From Chrysomallon squamiferum (taxonomy: Eukaryota > Mollusca > Gastropoda > Neomphalida > Peltospiridae), in NCBI GenBank assembly GCA_012295275.1, contig CM022669.1, positions 15,762,672 through 15,826,671 on the forward strand: DNA of 64,000 nucleotides. Direction: 5' to 3'. The notes beneath the pieces were generated by a model. It was not told where the DNA came from and made no database searches. It saw only the letters and a program-made list of their open reading frames with translations. A program made the translations under genes and the position numbers. Below are positions 52,923 to 64,000 of the stretch, in pieces. How positions within the stretch are numbered: position 1 is the stretch's first letter; each line of letters starts with the position of its first letter.

Positions 52923-54193
52923 GTATACAGATAGATAAACAGGAGATAGAGATAAAGAGTCAGATTGATAGTCAGCTAAACAGACAGACAGAGAGAAAGA
53001 AAGAGGCATCCTAAAGTGGTGTTGCATTAAAGTATCATTTTAAAATGCCAACAAATTTACTGTAACGTCAATGGAAAAGCATTTATGCATTTCTCTGTCT
53101 GTCTGTGTGTCTCTCTGTCTATATTTAACTGCATTCAGCTCAATGAACTAATTACAAAACCAGCAGGCATGTAGCTGAAGAGAAACAGGAACCAATAATA
53201 ATATTGTCAATAAAAAAAGAAAATCGCGTTTCATTTAATAAATACAATAACACGAAGGTCTGTGTCCATGCCGGTTTAATTACACTGCAAAAAAAAAAAA
53301 AAACAACAACAAAAAGCAATATGTCAACAGACAATTAGCTGATGATATGTTTGTCTTGCTGCCAAGAGCTTGTTTGGAGATGAAGATAATGAATCTAGTT
53401 TTATTTTCACAACATGAGAGTTAATTATTTTCCGTCTGTTGTTTACAGAACAGAACAAAGATCTTTATTTCAGTAAGACCAATCTGAACAGTAGTACGAA
53501 AAATACGCATAGTTAAATCTGAACAATACATTTTAATGGAGAATACGTGTATAATTAACGAGTAGCATTTGGCTTCAGTTACAACATCCATATTTATTTA
53601 TTTCTAATATGAAATATTTATTGCGGTAGAGTACGGTAAAATTAAGAAGTGATCAGTAACCGGAATGTTTCTATTCTACTTACATTTCATGACGTTGTTT
53701 ATGTACAAATAGATATAACATGACAAATTTATGTTAAAAAAAAATAAAAAAAAAAATTACTTAAGCTGTTTTTAGAATTTAATTACAGTATAGCAGTGGT
53801 GAAATATACCATATACCCATTTTCTTTTTTTTTTATTTTTACACAGTATCTTATATTTCATTTACCTCTTAATTTTAACGTTAAAATCACTTAGATTTGT
53901 AATAGGCTTTAACAGCTTCGTTTCAATAGGACTGTTAACATGTCCAATTTACTTCCAGCTAAATGGAATCTAAAATCATAAATGTGCATAATAAATGCCG
54001 CTCAAATTTAAGTGCTGTTTTAACCTCATCAATAAAATAAATCGACGTCGCAGATATGTTAAAAAAATGTTTGTTTCATGTATTTTCTCTATGTAAAATA
54101 CATCTGTAATAACTGACGCGGCTGTCTAGGTCAAAGTAAGATGCTTAATAAATAGAAACCTTTTTATTTTTTAATTGTTTTTATTATCATAAC

Positions 54194-54253
<60 letters not shown>

Positions 54254-54700
54254 AGATTATAGGGTAACACCAATGGGTAACTAATAAATTATATCACACA
54301 AGGCAACTGGCGCATACACATAAAATGATAATGCATAAAAACGATCTGAATCATAGTTCAGTTACTAGTACAGTAACAACTACGACAACAACGACTACTC
54401 CATCAACATTGCCACCATCACCAGCACCGCCATCACCACCAACAGCAACACTAAAAACAATAACAATGATAATAATAATAACAACAACAACGAAACAACA
54501 AAAACATGAAGAAGCAGAAGAAGACGAAGGAAATGTTATACAAACCAGTTGTTCAAAACATGAACGAAGACATGAATCAGTGTGTAACAACGCCTCAGAA
54601 CATTTTAATATTAAGTGATATTAAATGTGAAATATACGATGTTTCGTACACCAATGATATAAATTTAAGAAACACATTGCCGTCATTTCAAGTACTACTT
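50701..54700. other. Upstream flank: unique DNA, no supported gene
   Basis: TTTA/TTA/TAG block at 50908-50965, a G+C-richer island at 51300-51720, GATA tetramers at 52856-52922, (TTA)n at 54200-54252 and AAC/CCA triplets at 54378-54500. 52200-52760 holds overlapping short frames on both strands that look like chance. Confidence 0.5.
54200..54252 (+). repeat. (TTA)n
   Basis: Pure TTA triplets, about 17 units. Confidence 0.95.
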
Positions 54701-55729
54701 TTCTCGAATCGAAGCAAAGAATCTTTTGCATTCGCCTTTCAGAGAAAGCAAAACTGGCATGACAGCCTTTTATAAGCAGAATATGTGGAACGTTGTTTGG
54801 GAAAGAAGAAGAAGAAAAAGAAGAAGACGAAGAAGAAGAGCAACAACAACAACAACAACAGGAAGAACAAGAAGAAAAACAAGAACAGGAACTAGAACAA
54901 ATGCAACAAGAAGCGTCTACGAAATGAAAAGAGAAACAATTTATTACTACTTCATTAACAAGACTTCAAGTGTTTCTTGTAAGATTCATCTTTCCGGATC
55001 ACCTACTGCCTCCTACCACTCTTGAACACTAATTATAACTGAATGTTTCTCTTAGGAACTGAAACCTCTTATCCTCTGTCATATTTTCATAGAGTGATGG
55101 TTTATTCAGTGAAAAGAAATCTGAAGTTTCTCTTCTACAGTTGTGAGAAAGACCTACTTTCGTGGCAAAACGTAGACTTCGTAATGAAAAACTTTGGTCT
55201 CGCGTTATTGGAGGTACTTAATGTCTATTAAAAGTGCCATTGGAAAGATGTCTCATTTGGTCCTTGTGTAATAAAGTCTGGTGAATAGATATCTTAGGTA
55301 AAGTTAATCTTGGACGCAGGAGTTTTACTACCGTGTTATTACAAGGAAAATTAGGAACGTCCTCGTATGATGTTGTCTCAGAAGTGACACTAGTGTAACT
55401 TACTTATCGTATGGATGTTTCTTTATGAGTGACTGTTTTTATAGTGCAAAGATAAGTGTTTCCTTTTTTTTTTTAAATTAACGATATATATATATATTTA
55501 TATAGACACATATTTATATATTTATTTATTTATTTATTTATTTTTGTATTTATTTATTTATTGGTTTGTTTATGTTTCTGTTCACCTTGCATGAACCATT
55601 ACTAGACATCTTAACAGTGTATAAATCTGGACTTGATATGTAACAGATAGGTATTCCAGAACAAAACTGAGAGAGAAAAAAAAGGATGTTAAATAGATAG
55701 ATAGATAGCGCGAGACAGAGATAACGAGG

Positions 55730-55732
<3 letters not shown>

Positions 55733-55807
<75 letters not shown>
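55733..55807 (+). repeat. (GA)n
   Basis: Pure GA array preceded by GATA units. Confidence 0.96.
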
Positions 55808-55812
<5 letters not shown>

Positions 55813-56338
55813 TTGAAGATAACATAAGGGAAAATCTCACAATACATAAGATATTCTTGGTATATAATGTTTGGCATAAAGGTATTCATGATACCGTAAT
55901 AATTTTGTTCACAGCTTAGGTGAGACTGTTTGTAATCATGATATCACTTTGTATTAGTCATTAACAGTTAGATGCCAGTTACCATAAACATCATTGTATC
56001 TAGAAAACTGTACAAGTAATATCGTTACACTGGTTATATGGATAGCTCGTATTTCTCTAGTACCATGTGCGCCAATAGTGCTTATAAAAGTTAGCTATCC
56101 TAAATATGACTGGGTATTTCTAGAGTAAGACATCTTCTTATATTGGGTGTTTATGCTAGTTGTTGTTGTGTTGTTGTTGTTGTTGTTCTTATTGTTGTTC
56201 TTCTTCTTCTTTTCATGTTCATATAAAATATATTCAAAACATATTCATAAAAGGTAATGCTAAAAATATCACTACGAAAAAACTAAGAGAACAGTAGTAG
56301 TAGTAATAATGAAGATAATAATAATAATAACAATGATG

Positions 56339-56376
<38 letters not shown>

Positions 56377-56539
56377 CGTCATCATAGTTATAAACAAAAA
56401 TTGTTTTAAACCCTAAATTCCATGCTATTTTCATTCATGCTTCGTCGTCAAAGAATTTCTTAAAAAAATATTTGACCGCTAAATTATATGAGAAAACATG
56501 AAACAAAACATTCACATCACTTTTTTTTTCTTTTTTTAA

Positions 56540-56577
<38 letters not shown>

Positions 56578-57195
56578 TTTTTTTTTTTTTTTTTTTTTCA
56601 CTGCATTTGGGAATTACATGAGAAGTTAGTTTGATTATCAGTACGTTCTCGAAGAACTAAACTGTCTCGGGATTACCCGTGCATTTCGCGTTTCATGCTC
56701 CTTTTACAACTAAAAAAAAAGAAAAGAAAGTTAACTTTATTTACGTTACCGAAAGGCTATCTGTTTACTTGTGGGCGAGCGACTGATTGACAGGGCCACC
56801 TGTAGAACGCTTATAACATTTATTCATGTTTATGAGAAACTACAGTTCAAGAATTCTACCCTGACTTCAAGGGCTCCGTTGCCAAGGTCTGTCTGCCAAG
56901 CTCTTTAAAGAAGGCGACAGTGTCAGAAAAAACCCAGAAAACGTAAAAGTGTGGGGAAAAAAAAGAAAGAATAAAAATGATGAACAGAAAAACAAATAGG
57001 TAGAAGTGCCACCTCCAAGTCTTTCCTGAAGTAAAGTATTCGTTATTTAGGTGTAGAATTATGAAATAAAACAAACAAATAAACAAACAAAAGTAGTATA
57101 ACCAAAGTAGTAGTAATATGAACAAGAAGGAAAACACCAAGAACTACAATAATAATAACAACAACAACAACAACAACAATAACAATAATAATAAC

Positions 57196-57227
<32 letters not shown>

Positions 57228-57802
57228 CATGAAAAAGAGCTGAAAAAAGTAAGATTAGAAAAACAGTAACGATGACAATAACAAAAGAAACAACAACAAA
57301 AACAACAACAACAACATCAGTAGCTAACTAACAAACAAACTGACTAACTAACTAAATCAATAAATTAAACAACTAAGTATCTGAAAATAGGGACAAATAC
57401 GTATTTATATTAAAACACACATATGAAATTAATTCAGCAAAAACGTATCACAAATAAATTTATCAGAAGAGAGCCGAACAAACACAGTGACAAGAAACAA
57501 ACTCTCAAATATCAGTTATGAAAAGAAAACCTCCAGACAAACCAAACACCCTCACACATACTTGCACTCCTTAATTTACTTTCGTTTAATGTGGCCAAAC
57601 AGCCTTAAACAAAAACTCACTCACCTGATTAGATAAAAAAATCACATGTGTTTGTCTCTTCATATTCTAGAACTTCTGGAAAAAAAAAATGAAAAAAAAA
57701 AAAAAATAACAACGGGACATTCCAAGAGCACAAAAGACAGTTCCACGTGTTTACAAGTAGCTTAGTCCGAGAACAACATTTTCTTTTAGCTTCTTCTGCA
57801 GC

Positions 57803-57834
<32 letters not shown>

Positions 57835-58292
57835 CAGTTAGCAGGCAAAGAGTTTTGGGGAAGATGTCTACGCGGTGTTATGTTCACAGTTTCTCTGACT
57901 TACGCTCGCTTCTGTCAGAAAGAGTTTTTCACTCTGGTAAAATATGTGCGACAGATGTCAGTCTTCCGAAGTGGTCTAACACGTTTTAATGTCTCCGATC
58001 CCATTCATCTCTCACTCTCAGAGAATTGTTAATAATATCAGCGGTGTATGTATCCGTGTTTCGTGCTGAATGATAAGTATAAATGCTTTACGATGGTGTA
58101 ATTTGTTTTTTACATTCTTTCTTTCTTTCTTTCTTTCTTTCTTCAGTTTTATGCACGTTGGAAGAAATGCTAATAATATCCTACGCTCTGTGTTTGGTGG
58201 AGATATGCATTATGACGGTGTTGTTTGTTTTTGTTTCTAGCATACTGGTGGAAACGCTGGAAGAAACCATGATGACGATGATGATGATGATG

Positions 58293-58341
<49 letters not shown>

Positions 58342-59145
58342 CAATAATAATGATGATGATGATGATGATAATAATGATGACGATAATAATAACAGAGTAT
58401 CCTGATGTTTCTAGTTCAGGTACATAAAAGGAATGTATAATTATGTATACTAATACGAAGTAATTTAGTCAAAGAAATCAGAACATATATTTGTGTGTAT
58501 GTATATGTGGGTGTGTGTATGTGTGTGTGTATATATATATATATTTATTTATTTAAAGCATAAAAAATGTATTTCATCAAATAACAGTATTAAATAAATA
58601 CATAAATAAATAAACAAACAAACAAGTAATAAATAATTAAATTAATAATATTAATACTACCAGCTCTATATCTGTTACTATCATTACGACATATGTAATA
58701 ATGATTCTATTTATGTGTACAAATATAAACTTTGAATACTTCCAAGGAAAAAAACCCCCAAAAAACATTAATCGGGTTTAATACTTATCTAAAGCTATTG
58801 CTCAAACAAAATAATTTTTTATGAAGGCGATAAAATGGTAATGATGAAAACAGAAGACATTACGAAAATGTCATTGTAAAATAATGACTGGACCAGGCGC
58901 CTGTTAAAGCAAACAATAAACGAAAGAAAGACAAACAGAAAGAAGAAAAAGAAGAAGAAGCTAAAGAAGAAGAAGAAGAAGAATGAAGGACATAATGAAG
59001 AAACGTAATTATAAAAAAGAAGAAAAAAAAATGAATAGAATAACAGAAAATAGAGATAAACACCACTGTGAATAGTATTATATTTAAAAAAAAAAATCAA
59101 AATCAAAAAAATAAAATAAAATAAAATATAAACAAAAAACAATTA

Positions 59146-59146
<1 letters not shown>

Positions 59147-59186
<40 letters not shown>
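59147..59186 (+). repeat. Poly-A, 40 nt
   Basis: Pure A run within a 300-bp A-rich stretch; could be a retroposon tail, but no body was recognised. Confidence 0.9.
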
Positions 59187-59188
<2 letters not shown>

Positions 59189-59625
59189 TTAAAGTAAAAA
59201 AAAATAAAAATAAAAATAATAATTAGACAAAACAGAAACAGAGAAAATAAAATAAATTAAAAAATAAATAAATAAATAAATAAATAAAATAAAATACATT
59301 TTTAGTTTTCATCATTTAGCATGTCTATTAATGACTGTTAACGTTTAATGTGTCATAATCTGCAGCAGGTTCCGACATTCTGTGCATCAAACGAACGCCG
59401 TGCGATCTCGTTCAAAGCCGAGATTAGATATAAAACAGCAACAAACGTGTTTAGAACTGCCTGGGGCTGCATCATGCCTCAGTGAAGGCGTAGAGACGGA
59501 ACCTAAGCTATAAAGCGTGCGAGAAGCGAGCACTAAACTTGCCAGTTTCCGTAACAAATCTGCGATAAAAATGAGACCACTATCTCCTAATATGCCGTTT
59601 AAGTCCGCAGATATTTCTCTATTTT

Positions 59626-59627
<2 letters not shown>

Positions 59628-59672
<45 letters not shown>
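59628..59672 (+). repeat. Poly-T, about 45 nt
   Basis: Longest T run of the window, followed by TA repeats; placed about 440 bp from the poly-A in opposite orientation. Confidence 0.9.
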
Positions 59673-59675
<3 letters not shown>

Positions 59676-60397
59676 TTTTATATATATATATATATGTCTT
59701 CCCTTTAAAACATTTCAAAAATCTAGTTGAAATAGCATATCGTGAAAAATTTAAGAGCAGCTGTGATAAAACTTCGTGTAAAATGTTAATTGCTTGCAAC
59801 AGATACGTCGAATGGTATAATATACCTTTGCTGCCATGGCCCACATACACGTATTTTAAATGCCGAAAATGCAAACATTTCCTCGCGGAATGTGCACAAA
59901 AGTGTTTCGAATGTCTGAAAGTTTTTTTTTTTTTTTTTTTTTTCTTTCTTTCTTTTTCTTTTACTTAATCTTGTCAACTACAATATTCCCATGCGCGTAT
60001 TTTACAGGTAAGTTGCGAAAATAATCCTTCACAGATTGGAACAAGTTAGTTCTGATGTTTCTGAAACCGAGTATGTGAAAGTAAGTAAATAAATAAATAC
60101 GTGAATGAATGAATGAATGAATGAATAAGTAAAGATAAATTAATAAATAAATTCATATGTTCATATGTCTATAGGTTTATATATATATGTAAGTTTGTAT
60201 GAATATTTTTCTATTAACTTACCTCGATGCATAAAGAAACTGAAGTGAGGTCTTCATTCAAAATTTTAAAGTGTTAATAATTTATTTTACAAAGAAGTAA
60301 AAAAAAAATAATAATAATAATAAATAAAAATAAAAATAAAAATGAAAAATAAATAAAAGTAAAAAATTAAACATTATAATAAAAATAATAATTGACA

Positions 60398-60447
<50 letters not shown>

Positions 60448-61792
60448 CAACAACAACAAAAATATCAAAAATAAAAAAATAAATAAATAAATAAATAAGA
60501 TAAAAATAAAAATAAGCAAAAAATAAAAAAATAAAAAAATAAAAATAAATAACCACCACAAAAGAATATGAAAAAAAAAGTAACTTCTAAAAATCTTCTT
60601 GAAGTATTTTCAAAACAAGCCAAAACAAACACACTTTCTACATTGTAGAGGTGCAAATGAACACTGTGCCGCTGTTTTGAAAACAACTCTCTCATTCTTC
60701 TCTGCCTCTTTGCCTTCTGCAGCGTTCGTCAGGTTTTCTGTTACAACAATTATCAGTGAAAAATATCTCTTAATTATTTTGCAAGTCATTTTGAGTGGCG
60801 TGCGTTGACACCGCTTTCGAACGATACGTTTGTATTTCGTCTTTACATCTTTCTCGTGTGTCTGTCTATTCTAACGCTAGATCTTTTTCTTTTTTTTTAA
60901 ATTCTATTTTTCTTCTTTTCAAAAGTGGTTAGTTATAAACTGTGCAGCGTTATGGCATAATCTCAAGTACATCTGAGTGTGTGATCTAATTTTAAATAAG
61001 GTTATTTGAAGTCAGTGGAATTACTTTATGTTTGAGGAATTCTATGCGTGTGTATATGTGGAATAAACTGCTTTTATTGATTTTTAATAATATATATATA
61101 TTTTTTTAATGGAAACTCTTTCATATTAATATTAAAATACAGGATAAATAATATTTTGTTCTGATAATCAGCTTATATAAGTCTCGATCAGCATGAGTTT
61201 GTTTGTTTCTTTACTTAATTACCTCCGTTTATTTATTTATGTCAGTTAATACTGATATTTAACAGTCGTAAATAATTATAGTTGTTGTTGGTATTTATTT
61301 ATAGATGTATTCGTATAAGAAAGAATAATAATTAAAACCCATAATACAGCCATTCTGTTAATAAATAAAAAAAATTATATGTAATAATAATAGTAATAAA
61401 AATAAATAAATAAAAAAAAAAAAAAAATGAAATCAACAACAGAAAGAAATTCAACAAAACACACGTACACGGAAACATGTGTAAGTAAAATACTGACTTT
61501 CATCCAACCTACTGGCAATACATTCTAATGCATTCCTTTCAAAACAGGCAAATATTTCTTCTCGTTTGCTTCGTGCACAGCTCACGGAAGAAGAAAATAA
61601 CTATGTCTGCTACAAGAAATAATGAAATTTTAAATTAGTCCCGAAACTCAGATAGATTGATACTGAATACGCTAATTGGTCGATAGATTTTTCAGTTTGG
61701 TGTTTTGCCCATACACTCTGACAGTTGTTGCGATTCGCACACACGGGGAAAACAATCTGCTTTCCTCCTCCTCTTGTTTACGACCGGCTTTG

Positions 61793-61793
<1 letters not shown>

Positions 61794-61823
<30 letters not shown>
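61794..61823 (+). repeat. (ATC)n
   Basis: About 10 ATC triplets then CCACCATCGCC variants. Confidence 0.92.
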
Positions 61824-61825
<2 letters not shown>

Positions 61826-62068
61826 CCACCATCGCCATCGTCATTGCCATTGGGGAAAAAGGTCTATGTTATTCATATCAACCTTTTCTCAAGACCCATG
61901 TCTTAGCAGCTTTTTTTTTTTTTTGTTGAGGAAGACAAACGATAAGGTTTTTCAATTTGCTGAAAGTACTGGAATTTATCACTTTAGATTCTCCTCGTCG
62001 TCATTATCTTCGCCGAATGAATGCCGGTTCTGCGCCCCTATGGGATAATTTGGTTAACTTGTTAGTAC

Positions 62069-62072
<4 letters not shown>

Positions 62073-62162
<90 letters not shown>

Positions 62163-62176
62163 AATGAAATGAAATG
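62073..62176 (+). repeat. (GA)n then (AAATG)n
   Basis: About 87 bp of GA followed by four GAAAT pentamers. Confidence 0.96.
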
Positions 62177-62917
62177 AAAAAAAACAAAACATCAAAAAAA
62201 AAAACAGATACATATATATTACGCTGAATTTTCCGTTCGAGCAAACATAAGCTACCGACAGCGAGAAGAAACGATTGCTAAATTTAAATGTGCAGATGCC
62301 TGCTTTTGGCTTTCATCTGACGACTTCCCGGCGACGTTTTATTCAGTTATAACAAACTGGCAAGCATGGTCGCCGTTGCGTGTAACTTCAAATGACATAA
62401 AAAAAAACTAAAAAAAAAAAATAAACCTGATTTTTCTCGGTTTAGAGATTGTATCTTTTTGACAAATTGTTATTCGTGTTGTGGCATTGTTCAAATAACG
62501 AATGCTCGTTTCCACTGCTCTGTAGCAATTCAGTCATTTGTACATGTCAATCGAGGGGTATTCTGCGTTTCACCAGCCTCTTCCCGTACAACGTAGGCTA
62601 ACGAGTTATAGCTTTCAGCACGGCGCTTACAACTCCTCTGTATTTTTCGCGTGATTATGTTCGCTACACAAGTTCGTTAGGTGTGATTGTTCCTTTGATA
62701 GATGCATCTTTCGTTCCGCACGGCAAACCCGGTGCTGTCTAAATCATTTCGGTTCCGTCTGTTGAAAAAGCAGCTGCCGCTCGCCTAAAGTTTAATTGAT
62801 ATTGTTTCTTTGAACAGTATTAATAATAATTTGAAGTGTCATCTGTTACCAGAGACAAAAAAAAAGGATTTTAAGGCCTGAATTAAGAACAATGATTCTT
62901 AGACGTCACTATACGCT

Positions 62918-62922
<5 letters not shown>

Positions 62923-62962
<40 letters not shown>

Positions 62963-63017
62963 AATATATATATATAAAAATTAAAGGGAAGAAAATATAA
63001 AAAAAATAAAATAAAAA

Positions 63018-63100
<83 letters not shown>
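62923..63100 (+). repeat. (CA)n, (TA)n and (GA)n compound block
   Basis: CA at 62923-62953, TA-rich centre to 63030, then about 70 bp of GA. Confidence 0.95.
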
Positions 63101-63103
<3 letters not shown>

Positions 63104-63368
63104 AATAGTGTATGTAATTCCATTTGTTTATTTTTATCTTGTTTCTCTTTTTATTTTATTCAGTATTATAAGTTGTATTAAAACTTTTCATTACTATTAT
63201 ACTTTTTATTTTTGTTATCTTTTTATTATTTATTTTGTTTATATGTATTTTATTTTGTATTATTATTATGTTTTCTTGTTCTGTAATTTTCTTGTATTTA
63301 TATATAGTTATCATTTATTTTAACACTAAATTATGAATTAACTTCAGTCTTGCACAGTACAATTTAGA

Positions 63369-63428
<60 letters not shown>

Positions 63429-63689
63429 AAAACATGTTAAATTCTTAGTATCTTATCAAAAAATGTACGTATTAATATCAAATAACCAACTTCTTGGAAT
63501 TCCAAAAAAAAAAAAAATTCTACCTCAAAACAATAATATACATTTTCTCTTTTTTTTTTTTTTTCCGGAAGAATTCACAACATTCGGAATTGTTGGACGA
63601 GGATTTGCCAATATCAGTATCTCTCCAGTCTGAAATGTTGATTCGTAGAAACGAAAGAAAATCTTCTAATAATAATCAACACTAAAACA

Positions 63690-63990
63690 GTGAGAGAGTT
63701 GTAGAAGTCGCGGGAGAGACGGATCTGCGTTAGGTAATTCTAGACGCCGGCAATATTCCGCGCCGCAGCTGTGTGTCGAAATACTGTTTTGTCTGAAAAC
63801 ACGTTTAACTGTCTTACCTGTTTTCTACATGCTAATTAGCGCACTGGGCCGTTTAAACAGCGCCGCCAAGGCTTTGGGGGAAACAGCGCGAGAGAATGCA
63901 GCCATTACTGCAGTGACATAAACGAATATCTGATAGGAAAAAATAAAACAGATGGCTTTCTTCAACAGCGCCACTTCGAGGCACTTAATA
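63690..63990. promoter_or_regulatory. Candidate conserved/regulatory island at the right end
   Basis: G+C-richer unique DNA with a perfect GCTAATTAGC palindrome (63831-63840, homeodomain dimer-like). A minus-strand CAG|GTAAGACAG donor-like site is at 63820/63819. A 26-codon minus-strand frame starting MAAFSRAVSPKALAAL ends before that donor. Could be an untranslated 5' exon or an enhancer. Confidence 0.3.
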
Positions 63991-64000
63991 AATTTAATTG

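Larger units (their letters stand above)
54701..59627. other. Upstream flank: simple repeats and a unique island
   Basis: GAA/CAA triplets at 54810-54890, (GA)n at 55733-55807, AAT at 56338-56375, ATT plus poly-T at 56545-56599, CAA/AAT at 57148-57226, GAT/AAT at 58275-58395 and poly-A at 59147-59186. A splice-like CAG|GTGAGT lies at 57625. The island at 59340-59610 is G+C-richer and unique. Confidence 0.55.
59673..64000. other. Right end: simple repeats and two G+C-richer islands
   Basis: AAT/AAC/AAAT at 60309-60555, (ATC)n at 61794-61823, two (GA)n arrays, (CA)n at 62923-62953 and (AAT)n plus poly-A at 63373-63434. Unique islands at 62500-62800 and 63690-63990 may be regulatory. No gene supported. 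Confidence 0.55.

Overview
The window is animal nuclear DNA. It is strongly A+T-rich and packed with long microsatellites: (GA)n/(CT)n runs up to about 100 bp, (AAT)n, (TAG)n, (AAAT)n, (TG)n and poly-A/poly-T. Its one confident gene is split by introns with standard GT..AG borders. The gene family together with the repeat landscape suggests a lophotrochozoan, most likely a mollusc and possibly a cephalopod. That assignment is inference; no sequence feature fixes the species.

The central result is one apparently complete minus-strand gene, coding from ATG at 34751 to the TGA ending at 20122. Seven coding exons join in a consistent frame into a 314-residue protein: signal peptide, acidic tyrosine-rich segment, Ig domain 1 (split over two exons), a 30-nt microexon linker, Ig domain 2, a 24-nt microexon linker, and a short exon ending in a hydrophobic tail typical of GPI anchoring. 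The domain plan and Ig motifs fit the Dpr / ZIG-8-like two-Ig neuronal adhesion proteins, relatives of DIP, lachesin and IgLON. Both microexons are phase 1-1, so either can be skipped without breaking the frame. Inclusion of the first also creates an N-glycosylation sequon that skipping removes.

Layout: 1-20121 is 3' flank, with simple repeats, a ~170-bp duplication and a possible transposase relic at 19508-19840. 20122-34751 is the gene, with introns of 5830, 1583, 1737, 2464, 561 and 1510 nt. Intron 1 holds a ~255-bp inverted repeat and a G+C-richer island with a repeated TCF/homeodomain-like motif. 34752-64000 is 5' flank with no convincing coding sequence. It contains a tandem array of tRNA-like SINE units (44681-45040), a perfect 11-bp hairpin (38835-38869), several G+C-richer unique islands that may be regulatory, and splice-like signals that could belong to untranslated 5' exons.

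Most other open frames are translations of simple repeats. No rRNA, intact tRNA, CRISPR or bacterial feature was seen.
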